Part shown: one piece after another, positions 34,601 through 44,990 of the stretch
Layout of the letters: every line of letters starts with the position of its first letter
Numbering within the stretch: the stretch's first letter is position 1
Source: Chaetoceros tenuissimus
Lineage: Eukaryota > Bacillariophyta > Thalassiosirophyceae > Chaetocerotales > Chaetocerotaceae
Assembly (NCBI GenBank): GCA_021927905.1
Contig: BLLK01000045.1
Coordinates: 868,001 to 932,000 of the forward strand
Length of the DNA: 64,000 nt
Direction: 5' to 3'
The notes under the pieces: generated by a model
What the model was told of the DNA's origin: nothing
Databases searched by the model: none
Seen by the model: only the letters and a program-made list of their open reading frames with translations
Program-made: the position numbers and the translations under genes

Positions 34601-37600
34601 ATGCCGAAACTTGTGACTAGAAACAGTAAAACAGAGTTTGAATCATCAGTTGCATTTGACCTGCAAGCAGATTCAAGCAAGCCAGCTCTATCTTTCTACA
34701 GCCTTTACCACCTGAGTAAGTGAAAGTGATATCAAAGTGAGGTATGATTATTTTAAGTTCCACTCAGTTTAGTGTACTAACATTATTTGTTTTCATTCAG
34801 ATTTGCTCAAGATTCCTGAATTAGAATCAGCTATTGCTTCTCAGAAAGATACAATCACGGAAATGTCATCATCTATTATATGTTGTCCATCTCCTCAAAA
34901 GGGAAGTTGTCTGGGGAAAATCACCGCAACTCTTCCTGGACGAAGCTGTAATGACTCAGATAAAGACTATGAAAATCTAAAATTGAGTACCCTACAAATG
35001 GCTCTCGATGGATGGAAAAATGCAATAAAGTCCAATGAAGATGCTAAGAAAGCTGCAAAAGATAAGAATAAGAGGATTTCTAATTGGTTTCAGGGCAACG
35101 GTGGCAATGATGAGGATACACAGATTACTGGCATTGAGACACCACTCGTACCGGAGGAACTGATATCAAGCGCAACAATGATGGATGGGACTTCTCAGCT
35201 TTTGAATGGTCAAGAGGGAGCTGGTTCTGATAATAACAGAGATTCAATACGCAAAGCAATGAGGGTACAGATATCAGGTGACGCAGGCATGCTCGAGATG
35301 ACCATCAGCAAAGGTTCAACCGTAGCATATACCAAACAAAACTGCAATCGTATTGTTCCAGGAGTACTAAGTGGAGTGATAGGTAAGTCCATTTTAGACT
35401 TCAATCACAAATTCACCATACTATGTAGAAAGTACACTTATTTCATTAATCTGTAAAGGTTATGCTGGAGCATATGCCGGTTTAGCAGCTGCTGGTGCTG
35501 GTGCTGGTAAGTACAATTATAAATATTTCTAGTACTTTCTTTTGATCCTCATTAATCCTCACTATTTTATAGGTTTGGCTTCTGCTGCAGTTTTACCAAT
35601 TGCTGGAGGTGCAGTTGCACTCGGAACGGCTATCGCTGGATGTAACTATTCACTAGATTTGAGTTCTGGAGTCGGCGGTCTATCAACAGATGTTAAATTA
35701 CCTGGAGTTAGTTTAGGTGTTGAAGGAGGCATGAATTTTGAATTTCATGTAGAGCACTCTAGCTCTATAACAAATGAACAAGGCATTGAAACATCCATTT
35801 CTTTTGGGCTTGGCGATCCGTAAGTGCAAGATGTGTATGAATGTAAAAATCTCTATTTTTTCTTCCTTCTCATAATACCCTTGTTTTGAAGTGATGATGG
35901 AGATGAAATAGTGCTTGATATATACCACGACGAGATCTTTGGAAGCTTTATTTTTGATACAGTTGGGGTAAGTCAAATCTACGAGAGATTTGTTTTCAAT
36001 TTGATGTATATAAAAACACGAGCTATGTTCTAAAACAGTTATCAAATAGGGGATCACAAAATGCAGATGGGAGAAAGGTACAATCAAGGGTGAAGACCCG
36101 AGAGTGAGAATCCTATCCCAGCCTAGTCAGTTTATTTTCCCTGATAAGGAAATCATTTTTGATATAGAGTTCCTGAATATAGGAGAGCATGTATATTCCT
36201 ACTTTCTCATAGCACAGGATAATGATTCTGAAACTTCAGCCCTTGGTAAGTATTTCAATTCTAATGTGATCTTCCCTTAAAGAAACAATGGCACTAACGT
36301 ACAATTTCATTTTCATTTCAGAGTTGCGTCTGGACAATTATCAAAATCTTGACTATGAAGGTGTTGCGATCAAACTAAGTGAGTTGTTTGAAAGTTATTG
36401 TTATACTTTTTATGCAACATGAATTATCAAATAGAATTACTAACATTAGCATAGATAAGGAAATTCCTGAGGTCAGATCTATTAGAATTACCCGAGGTCC
36501 ACAAGGATATGATTTTCTTCCTGCAAAGCTCGCATTACGAAGTGCTTGCGAATTTGCCATGGATTATGAAACAGTAAGTATATCTTCGAAAAACTAATTA
36601 CTTCAGGATTTTTGCTAAAAATATCCATTATAGGTACCCGTATCTGAGTATTTATACAACTACGTCAAACCTGGAACCAATGAGAAGAGACTGAAATGGA
36701 TTGAACCCTGCCCAACAGTACAATGGGCTGGGGAACTTAAACGAGATCAAGGTTTTCTTATTAACAGTTCATCATCAAACAAAGATTCATTGACTGTAAC
36801 AGTATTCAATCCAAAGCACAGTCAAAAAGATTCCACTTTTGCTGAAAAACTCGTACCCAAGGGAAGACTTGAGAAGATATCCTTTCTCTACCGTAAGAAG
36901 GGGACTACAATATGGAGAAATGGCAAGATGCAAAGTGAGAATGGGTTGGTAGATATGGATTTTGCTCAATCTGAAGAAAGTGATTACGGTTTCATTAGTT
37001 TAGATTGGTTTATCGGAGATGGATTACTACAAGATGCATCTTACGAAGTCATGATTGAAGCAAAATGTGATAAAATTGCAGGTAAGCTTCACTTTTGGAT
37101 TGGTACATTTTTCTCGGCTCATAAATATTCATCCAACCTCTATTGTAACGTCTAGGACCTCTTGAGTTTCAGTATTCAAGAGATGACATTATCACTGGTG
37201 TTATCGATTTCAATCCACCAGAGCCTTACGGATATCCGCAACCTCTTGAAGAAGAGGTATTGCTTGGACAAGAAATGTATGTTGAGTTCACAGAGGATCT
37301 GGATTGCCGTACACCTTTTAGCTTTGATATTGAGATGACAATCGCTGGACCAACTACAAGTCCTAGCTTAAGTCTAAGTCCGAGCTCAAGTCCAAGTGGA
37401 ATGCCAAGTACTTCTGCGTCACCATCATATTTGCCTAGCTCAGTTCCGTCTTCTACACCTTCTGATATTCCAAGTTCAGTTCCTTCAATATTACCTAGTG
37501 GTGAGTAGAAATAGGAGAGACTTGATGATATTAATGTGAAGACCATTCACTCCGTTTAGGCTATTCACATATTATTTCAATTGATTTCACAATCATACCA

Positions 37601-39006
37601 TCATGTCTTCACTTTATATTTCATTTCATTTCATTAATTCAATTATTTTTTTTCTTTATCCCATCTCAACAGATATACCTTCAAGTGCACCAAGCTCGAT
37701 GCCGTCATCAGTACCAAGTGACGTTCCGTCCTTTAGCCCTTCTGAGTCGCCGTCAGACTTGCCTAGCTCAAATCCTTCCTTAATTCCAAGTGATTTACCT
37801 TCAGACGTTCCGAGTAACATACCGAATGGAAGCTCGTCACTAACCCGAAATTTGAACGACGTAGGATCGTCTCATAGGAGGTTGTCCCAAAACTCTGACT
37901 TTGTCCTAAGGAATGGTGATGGGCTACATGTTCTTTGTGAAGGAAGAAAGATTAAATTTCAAGTCGATTACACAAGCGGTCTTAGTGTATCTCAAATCAA
38001 TGGACAAGAATTCACCGTCGAAATAGGAAGAATTGGTGGCGAAAGTTTATCCTACATTGAAGATAAGAACGAAAACCCAATAGACCATCAGACAAAGGGT
38101 AATGTTCGCTTCACAAAGAGGTTTGCTGCGATGGATCTATCAAGAGCCTCAACTCGTTTTAGATTTTTGAAACGAAGTAAAGATATTTCATGCTCTGTTG
38201 ATGGAGAAAGGCAGTTGCGCTCCGAACTATCTCAGTTCTCATCAATACAGATTGACGATAGACTCAATATTTCAGATGTCTTTTGTGACGAAAAAACTTC
38301 TGTGCTTTCAGCTGAAGTAGAGATTGCGTCAAAAACTAATAGTAGAAGACTACTGAAGGGTTCTAACAGGTCTACTTCAGCTGATATATTTGAAAGTTTG
38401 AAGGGTGCTTTGAACAACGATGAAAGTGTTGGTACGGAACATCGACTTCTCCGCGAAGGTGTATCTTATAGTATCCAGGATGTTCGCATCATTCCATGCA
38501 AGGAAGATTTTGAAATGTACTCTACTGATGTAAATTCTGAGTCGGATTATGGTGATCATGTAGAGGAAGATGTAGATACTGATGTGAGAAATGGTGGCAA
38601 TCGGGAGCTGAAGCAAATTGAGAACGAATATAAACTCGAGTCAATTGAAGGGGCACTGTTGGAAATGAAAGAGATGGAGAGTATGAGAGAGATGAAGTTG
38701 AAAGAGCACGATCAAAAGTTGTTGGATGAGATGGAAAAGAAAAGAGAGTTGGAGATGAAGAAACAGGAGCAAACGCTGTTGGATGACATGGAACAGAAGA
38801 GAGAGTTGGAGATGGCGGAAATGAAAGAGATGGAACAGAAAAGAGAGTTGGAGATGAAGAAACACGAGCAAATGTTGTTGGATGAGATGCAAAGGATGAA
38901 AGAATCAGAGGCATCTATGATGAAGTATCAGATGGCAATGTTGTTTGGTGGATGTTTGTTTGCAAGTTTTGCAACTATTCAAATGATGAGACGCCAGAAC
39001 AATTAA
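22616..39006 (+). CDS. Giant secreted multi-domain surface protein, single C-terminal membrane helix
   Basis: Exons: 22616-24946, 25012-25104, 25200-26504, 26585-28611, 28681-30545, 30581-30783, 30867-32271, 32350-32526, 32589-33228, 33309-33425, 33503-33568, 33675-33793, 33881-33956, 34036-34210, 34286-34451, 34539-34715, 34801-35382, 35459-35506, 35573-35819, 35892-35967, 36050-36245, 36322-36378, 36455-36573, 36634-37081, 37156-37500, 37673-39006. Phases agree throughout: about 4,797 residues. Only the exon 5/6 junction is uncertain. Order: signal peptide (1-27), ricin-B-like segment (about 223-360), PSxxPS repeats (362-530), two cysteine modules ending CCACGG/CCSCGG, three F5/8C (discoidin)-like modules (exons 3-5), beta-sandwich modules like carboxypeptidase-regulatory domains (exons 7-8), glycine/alanine-rich segments (exons 18-19), a motif KCRWEKGT (exon 21), more PS repeats (exons 25-26), a charged coiled coil, one membrane helix and a basic tail. 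Likely a cell-surface or frustule-associated protein; function unknown. Confidence 0.8.
23022..23215 (+). repeat. Pair of 120-bp-spaced repeats in the giant gene
   Basis: Two near-identical stretches of about 70 bp, encoding TTTxRDSVTAxDSxSTTMLS, start exactly 120 bp apart (the word TGACTCTGTA is at 23041 and 23161). They lie in the serine/threonine-rich region before the lectin-like module. Confidence 0.85.
23700..24210 (+). repeat. PSxxPS-coding repeat array, N-terminal
   Basis: About 170 codons of S/P/E-rich repeats, with units such as [10 protein letters not shown] and [10 protein letters not shown]. Part of it is built from 48-bp near-identical units around 23925-24025. The composition is typical of extracellular linker regions in diatom surface proteins. 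Confidence 0.9.
30465..30658 (+). other. Uncertain intron, exon 5/6 boundary of the giant gene
   Basis: Three in-phase solutions exist. (a) 30546-30580, only 35 bp but with a strong TTTCTTGCAG acceptor. (b) 30546-30658, 113 bp, with acceptor GATCAG. (c) 30465-30580, 116 bp, with a perfect GTGAGT donor. All preserve the downstream frame; protein character in 30466-30545 favours (a) or (b), while the usual intron size favours (b) or (c). Confidence 0.6.
37350..37835 (+). repeat. PSxxPS-coding repeat array, C-terminal, split by an intron
   Basis: A second run of SPS/PSSxPS repeats encoded by the ends of exons 25 and 26, interrupted by the 172-bp intron 37501-37672. It mirrors the N-terminal array, so the large globular part of the protein is flanked by PS-rich linkers. 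Confidence 0.85.
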
Positions 39007-39455
39007 GCTTTGTCAAATGCTTAGTGAAAAGTGAATTTAAAGATATTATGTGTGACAAAAGAAAGAAAAAACATTGTGTGTGAAAATAAGAAAGAAAAAG
39101 TATTATGTGTGAAAGAGTAGATGAGATAAGATTAGAAAAAGTATTATTTGTGAAAGATAAGATAAATATAAACATGGATCATTCGAAAAACATGACTTGG
39201 TTCGTTGAAGATTTATATATTAGCCAAGAAGTCAAGTGTCTTAACGGTTGACTTTTACAAGCATCCGCACGATTGAAAATAATCAAAAATGAGAGTGATA
39301 GTGAGCATCTCAGTGTAATTTTATTGCAAGTGAAATATGTTTCTATCCAAACTTTCCCCACTAGAATTTTAGAAATGAATGTAAAAATCATCATTCAAAA
39401 CAAATGAAATGGCTATTCGCATTGCTATTAAAGTCCTAAAATGATTAAGGGATCA
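38382..39455 (+). repeat. Direct repeat copy A: 3' end of the giant gene
   Basis: About 1.07 kb covering the coiled coil, membrane helix, stop and 3' flank of the giant gene. It recurs at 45232-46190 with high identity. It contains the functional 3' end. The downstream part (about 39040-39165) holds degenerate tandem words of the type TATTATGTGTGAAAG. Confidence 0.9.
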
Positions 39456-39734
39456 TATAGGCCTACTTTCGATTGCAGTGAGTACATCCATAAATCGAAT
39501 CGAATCACAAACGTTTCCATTGTCATCGTGGAATTTTGCAGTCTGAATTCATTCCCACTTTCTATTCCTACGCCTATTCCTGTTTCAGTCCATAAGAATC
39601 ATCAAAAAATCTTATCGCTTCCGATAACGAAAAGAGTTTCCACACTGAGTTCTCATAACTACAAGGAGATTTGCAACTTGCATATCATTTATACATGCTC
39701 GAAACTTAGCTTCGAGGTGAAAACAATTATAACA
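39007..39734. other. Gene-free stretch: 3' flank of the giant gene and upstream region of the ZNFX1-like fragment
   Basis: To about 39455 this is the 3' flank shared with copy B. From 39456 the sequence is unique to this side and includes the second copy of the dispersed repeat at 39462-39511. An ORF can be extended upstream to 39441, but codons before the ATG at 39735 lack protein character. Confidence 0.5.
39462..39511 (+). repeat. Dispersed repeat, copy 2
   Basis: Homologous to 20728-20771, with a six-base insertion. It sits about 220 bp upstream of the ZNFX1-like start codon and just inside the left end of the inserted block. Confidence 0.7.
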
Positions 39735-41345
39735 ATGGGTAAAAAGAAACAAAAGAAAGGCGCTACTGGCAAGAGCAAAAGAGGCGGAAATCCCGATAAA
39801 AGTAAAAAAGAGAATTTTCTGTGGAATGTACCATCTCCAGTGCCGAAGTCTAGTCGTCGCAATACTTCGTATCTTGATAAGCTCAAAGCTGGCGAGAAGA
39901 AATTGAATAGTATTCGGGATGCACAGCAACTCTTCAGAATTCTGGCTAGGGATTACGGTAACTGCGTGCAACTTGTTCTAAAATTTGATGAGTCCATGCA
40001 AAGTGTTTTATCGCATGCAACGAATCTTTTACATCCTGATTTAACCGAGCCATTGAAACTTTTGAGTGCATTCGGAGAGGAGGAAAGTCTCACGCAAGGA
40101 ATTTACAAGGAAAGGATGATTTCTTGCTTTGAATCTTTCTTTGATGCAGAGGCATTCATGTTGAAGCTTACAGAATTGCTGACATCTGGTAGATTAGATT
40201 CGAGCGACCATTCTACCATTGCTTGGTTTCTCCTACAATTAGGGAAAACTGGGAACGAAAAATTCTTAAATGATTCGTTGATTAAGGACATGATTACTTT
40301 TCTTCGAACAAGCACAGGGCAAGGTTTTCCAGCTTTATATGAACAGCTAGAAGTGATATTTCAAGTGAGTGATGAAAAGGATAAAGAATCTTCACAAAAA
40401 GATCTCTTGGAGAAAGTTCCTGTATCTCTAGAAGCAGCAAGACAAATCATGAGGCCACCAGGTAAGATGTAGAAGAAGGTCTTCCAGACGTTTACATGAC
40501 TATATTAAATCACTAACAAAGACTTTGTTGATATTCGCAACAGGAACTCGAGAACATGATAATGACAAAGCAAATTTTCGCGCGATTTCAATTGTGCCAA
40601 CATCTAGCGAGCTTCGTTGTAAAGAAAGTCCTTTTCTCCCTTCAGCTTTTAACCCTGAACATATAGACAACAAAGAAGCAGCTGCTCTAGATAGGCAATT
40701 CAGGTTAATGCGGCAGGATCTTATCGGAGTTGTGAAGGAGGAACTGAGGGCAGAACTCAAATTGCACCAGAAGGATTTTGTCTGATCCTACTTTAGTTGA
40801 TTTTGGTATGAAGCCAGAACCTCACATTGTAGTCCGCATGTCGTTACCAATGCGTTTAAGTAAAAGAATCCAAGCAATGAATAACAAGGATGCCAAAGAT
40901 TTCTTTGAGACTGGTCCGGGAAATCGAGTGCTAAAGAGAGGAACTTTAGTACTGCTAGTTCATGATTCAGCAGACAACAGCACTGATATTTCTGCAGTAG
41001 GCACTAGTTGCGCGTAGAGATTCCTTGAAGATTGTGAACATTCCAGGTAGCGATAAGCGAAAAAGAGTATTAGAGGTAGGAATCAGTTTCAATGAAGAGA
41101 GCATGAGGAAAATCACTCCACTTTTACAAAATCTAGAGAGCAAAACTGAAGGTGTACCTATGAGTGGTTACATATTCAACGCTTCAGCTGGACTATTCTC
41201 TCTTCAGCCTATATGCAAAGCTTTGAAAAATATGGACAGCTATCCAATGAATACGCAGTTTTTGGATTGTATGGGACACGACTACCTTAGTTGGGCATTA
41301 TATCAAAGGGCAATGATTCCGCTAGAAGGTGACTACTCTCCAAAA
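39735..41345 (+). pseudogene. 5' fragment of a ZNFX1-like (NFX1-type zinc finger) helicase gene
   Basis: The ATG at 39735 opens a lysine-rich start (MGKKKQKKG) and a helical region. An in-phase intron, 40462-40543, precedes the ZNFX1-type conserved segment: DNDKANFRAISIVPTSSEL, then LDRQFRLMRQDLIGVVKEEL. The reading frame then changes twice without splice signals, near 40785 and near 41000. Recognisable ZNFX1-type sequence resumes after each (MKPEPHIVV; ALVARRDSLKIVN). After about 41300 the homology ends and reverse-transcriptase sequence begins. The helicase core and zinc fingers are missing. The two frameshifts and the lost 3' part mark a dead gene. ZNFX1-like proteins act in RNA surveillance and small-RNA pathways elsewhere. 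The right-hand end is approximate. Confidence 0.7.
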
Positions 41346-44300
41346 AGGCATAGAACAAATACCAATCTCTGTATAAAAAAGAAGAAAGAAAGTGCATTTG
41401 CAGACGAGCAAAGATTCATCAACATCTTAGACGCAGAAAAAAATCAACAGAATAAAATTATGCAGAAAGAAGCGATGAATAAAGCTCTTCAATACGGAGA
41501 AATAGCCACTGAACAATATAGTAGACCTGGTAGAAATAGCCTTGATCATGCCCTGAACAGGAGATTGGTGATGGATCACCGACAATATCAAAGAAAGCCA
41601 TATGCAATAGGAATGTCAGACCTCAAAGGTTGCTATGATAGAGTGATACATAATGCTGCAGCCCTGGCGCTCTTACGAATCAGAGTATCACATAAGAAGA
41701 TCCATTCGATGTTTAGATCTATTCAAAACATGGTCCATCAAGTTCGAACAGTTTTCGGAGATTCAGAAGCCACAGTAGGAGGTGAAACGGAGGAAGACCC
41801 AAGATGGGAGAATGAACCTCAAGGTATGCTTCAAGGTAATGCAGCAGGACCAGTAATATGGTCAGTCCTTAGCTCGGTTATATTTAAAATTCTGAGAAAG
41901 AAAGGATACAGTGATGAATTTTGCTCCTGTCTATCTCGTCAATTATTCCAATTAGTAGGATTCGCATATGTGGACGATTGTGATCTCATCCAATCCGGAA
42001 ATTCACCAGAAGAAGTGAAAGAGTCTATGCAAAAGGTTATGGACGAATGGGCAGATCTAATGCAAGTAACAGGAGGAGCTCTGGAATCGAAAAAGAGTTA
42101 CTGGTATTTAATAGATTTTGAGTATTCTAGAGGTAAATGGATAGCGTCGGACCCAATCATTGAGGATGATACTCTAACAGCCAAAACTCCAGAAGGTAGG
42201 AAAGCATTACAAAGACTATCTGTCCAAATGGAAGCAGAAATGTTAGGGATATGGATGTCGCCTTCAGGGAACAGGACCATACAACTAGCGAAGCTAAAAG
42301 AAAAAGCTAGAGAATGGGCAGCAAACCTAAAAAGATGCAACCTTAGCCAAGAAGATACAATGCATGCTCTCCAAACAACGATATTAAAGGTCCTGCAATA
42401 TCCAATGTTACCTCACTCATTCACAGATGAAGAATGCAGAAACATAATGTTCCAAGCGCTGAAAATAGCTTTACCCAAAACAGGATTTTCTAGAAGACTC
42501 CCTTCAGAGATCCGACAAGCATCAAATAAAAGTTTAGGACTTGGGATTCCTAATTTGTACATTCACGCAGGAACAGCTAAGGTGACAGCATTGGTGGATC
42601 ATTTGTGGCACGATACTCCAACAGCAAAACTGATTCACGTATGTATAGAAGATTTCTTATTGGAGGCAGGGGTATTTGGGAATATCGGGGAGTTAGATTT
42701 CAAGAATATACAAAGATGGATAAGCAAACATTCATGGATATATGACTGTATCAAATTTATTAACGAGCATGACATCCAAGTATCCATCAAACATGAGGTA
42801 CTCAAACCGAAGAGAATAGGAGATAGATCTATTATGGAGGTAGCATCTAAGATGCCAGGAATCAATGTGAAGGCAATAAACAGAGTCAGAATGTTTCATG
42901 AGGTTATTTCGATAAGTGATATTACCACAGCAGATGGAAAAAGCATTGATGAAGTATTCCTAAAAATGTCGAAATTCCAAGGCACACGCAATTCATTCTT
43001 ATGGCCCAAAAAACATCGAGTTCTTCCTGCAGACTTCAGACAATGGAAAATCATGTGTAACCAGTTATACATATCAGAAGGCCAATTAGCTACTCCATTA
43101 TACAATTGGATTTCTAGAAATAGAAACGATTGGATTGCAGAATGGAATTGGTTTAGTAACATCCAAGGTCAGCTTTATAAAAGAGAAGGGTCCGTGTGGT
43201 ACATGTATAGAAGAGCAGGAAGATCGTTCCGTAGCTACACAAAAATTAGAAGTACATGCCCAGCACCACCGGTCCATTCACTCAGCAGAGCATCTGTCAG
43301 TATTAGTAGGTCCAGAGTCATAGTGAATAATTCATGCCCAATTACTAGAAACGACAGACAAGTTGACGAGAGGAAGACATTCCAATTAGCAGATAGAATT
43401 GTTCCGGAATTCAAACTCCCTTGGGTGATGGATAATTTAGAACATTCCCCAAAAATTGGACGATTACTCAAAGATGTTTCGGAAGGAAAAGCAACTTGCG
43501 TTACAGACGGCTCATACTTCGAGAGTCATAATACCATGGCAGCATCATTTATAGTGATATCAGAAGATAAGACGGAATATGTAATGGGAGGAGGAATTAT
43601 ACCAGGAGAACCAGAAGATGGTAACTCTTACAGAGCAGAACTGGGAGGTTTACTAGGCATAAGTGTTATTGTGGAAAGTTTGAGTTACGGAGCATCAGAA
43701 AGCAACGCTTCAATAACAGTGGCATGTGACAATGAGAAGGCTATCCAGAAAGTGGGTCTAGAAAAACATAAATTGAAAAAGAACATGGCATGTATAGACC
43801 TGATCTCAGAAATAGAAGCATTATGGTCCACCGCTAAAGTGAAGCCGAAACCTACTCACGTTTATGGACACCTGGATGAAAAGAAGAAAAACCTAACATG
43901 GATAGAAACTCTTAATGTTCTCATGGATAAGAGAGCCAAAACAATTGCAATCGACCACTTCACCAATAATAGAGATACTCCAGATATACAGCTTTCTCAA
44001 GGAATAGGAACTATAAAAGTGTCCGATTACCTTATTACCTCGAATATTCAAAGATCTATGGAACAAGCGATTACACATAGCCAAGTCATCAAATACTTAG
44101 GAAACCAACTCTCTACAGATCCCACTGCGTTAGGACAACAAACAAATTGGATCAGTATAGCAAGAGCAAGATTTCCGAAGAAACAGTCGTATGCAAGACG
44201 GAAATTTCTTACTAAAGTGATAAGTGGAGACCTTCCCACAGGAGAGATCATGAAAGAAAGAAAACATAAGCAGTCAGCCCAATGCCCATTTTGCACAGAA

Positions 44301-44990
44301 GACGAAGATTTGGTCCATATATTCACATGTTCCAGCCGAAAAGTGTCTAAGAAAAGAGAGGAATTACTTTTGGGACTAAAACGGAAAATAGCACAAGCTA
44401 GGACTGAACCGAATCTTTACTCTTTCTTAACTAAAGGCATTGAAACATGGCTGCTCAATCCACTTCACACAAGCTTTCACATCCCCCCACCACTACAAAA
44501 CTCCAATATTTTACAAGAAATTGAAAACATTGGGTGGTACGGAGTCTTGATAGGACTCATCCCGAAATCTCTCACGAGACATCAACACCAATATTACCAG
44601 AATAAACAACTTCGATATACAGGAAACGGGTGGACCACAAAAATCTGTATAATGATGTGGGATTTCCTTCTACAAATGTGGCTTCATCGGAATGAACAAT
44701 ATCATTCAGATGACATAGCATTCACACGACAAGGAGGAGAACTCTTGGACGCTGCACTTCTTGCAGAACACTATAAAGGCATAGAAAATCTGAACACAAA
44801 GCTTCGACCATTCTTTAAAAAATCTAGATCAGCAGTGCTTAAGATGCACCAAAACCAAAAATTAGACTGGCTACGTTTACTTCGCATTGCTCGCGAGCGA
44901 ACAAACACTAGTATTATCGATGAGTTTTCATCCGACAACTCATTGCGAGCATGGGTAGGATTACCCCGTGTTGTTCCTTCACGCAATTAG
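41025..44990 (+). CDS. Open frame joining ZNFX1-like residues to LINE reverse transcriptase-RNase H
   Basis: 1,321 codons without a stop. About the first 105 residues are ZNFX1-like host sequence; the rest is retroelement. The RT region shows EQYSRPGRNSLDHALNRRL, DLKGCYDRVIHNAAALALL, GMLQGNAAGP and the catalytic YVDD (41967-41978). RNase H follows with CVTDGSY (about 43497-43517), YRAELGG, VACDNEKA and VYGHLDE. A CX2CX7HX3C zinc motif lies near 44283-44330 and a W-x-x-R-N-E-x-x-H segment near 44680-44707, both usual in this diatom RT lineage. The in-frame joining of host and element is probably accidental. No start codon context of its own is evident, and expression is unknown. Confidence 0.7.
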   Translation: MKIVNIPGSDKRKRVLEVGISFNEESMRKITPLLQNLESKTEGVPMSGYIFNASAGLFSLQPICKALKNMDSYPMNTQFLDCMGHDYLSWALYQRAMIPLEGDYSPKRHRTNTNLCIKKKKESAFADEQRFINILDAEKNQQNKIMQKEAMNKALQYGEIATEQYSRPGRNSLDHALNRRLVMDHRQYQRKPYAIGMSDLKGCYDRVIHNAAALALLRIRVSHKKIHSMFRSIQNMVHQVRTVFGDSEATVGGETEEDPRWENEPQGMLQGNAAGPVIWSVLSSVIFKILRKKGYSDEFCSCLSRQLFQLVGFAYVDDCDLIQSGNSPEEVKESMQKVMDEWADLMQVTGGALESKKSYWYLIDFEYSRGKWIASDPIIEDDTLTAKTPEGRKALQRLSVQMEAEMLGIWMSPSGNRTIQLAKLKEKAREWAANLKRCNLSQEDTMHALQTTILKVLQYPMLPHSFTDEECRNIMFQALKIALPKTGFSRRLPSEIRQASNKSLGLGIPNLYIHAGTAKVTALVDHLWHDTPTAKLIHVCIEDFLLEAGVFGNIGELDFKNIQRWISKHSWIYDCIKFINEHDIQVSIKHEVLKPKRIGDRSIMEVASKMPGINVKAINRVRMFHEVISISDITTADGKSIDEVFLKMSKFQGTRNSFLWPKKHRVLPADFRQWKIMCNQLYISEGQLATPLYNWISRNRNDWIAEWNWFSNIQGQLYKREGSVWYMYRRAGRSFRSYTKIRSTCPAPPVHSLSRASVSISRSRVIVNNSCPITRNDRQVDERKTFQLADRIVPEFKLPWVMDNLEHSPKIGRLLKDVSEGKATCVTDGSYFESHNTMAASFIVISEDKTEYVMGGGIIPGEPEDGNSYRAELGGLLGISVIVESLSYGASESNASITVACDNEKAIQKVGLEKHKLKKNMACIDLISEIEALWSTAKVKPKPTHVYGHLDEKKKNLTWIETLNVLMDKRAKTIAIDHFTNNRDTPDIQLSQGIGTIKVSDYLITSNIQRSMEQAITHSQVIKYLGNQLSTDPTALGQQTNWISIARARFPKKQSYARRKFLTKVISGDLPTGEIMKERKHKQSAQCPFCTEDEDLVHIFTCSSRKVSKKREELLLGLKRKIAQARTEPNLYSFLTKGIETWLLNPLHTSFHIPPPLQNSNILQEIENIGWYGVLIGLIPKSLTRHQHQYYQNKQLRYTGNGWTTKICIMMWDFLLQMWLHRNEQYHSDDIAFTRQGGELLDAALLAEHYKGIENLNTKLRPFFKKSRSAVLKMHQNQKLDWLRLLRIARERTNTSIIDEFSSDNSLRAWVGLPRVVPSRN

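Noticed and set aside
38522-38914. 130-codon minus-strand ORF opposite the coiled coil
   Set aside because: Antisense of an E/K/M-rich repeat gives long open frames by composition alone; its partner in copy B is the same artefact.
22616-39006. Gene cluster of many separate surface-protein genes
   Set aside because: Internal ORFs lack start contexts and signal peptides, and all junctions splice in phase into one frame.
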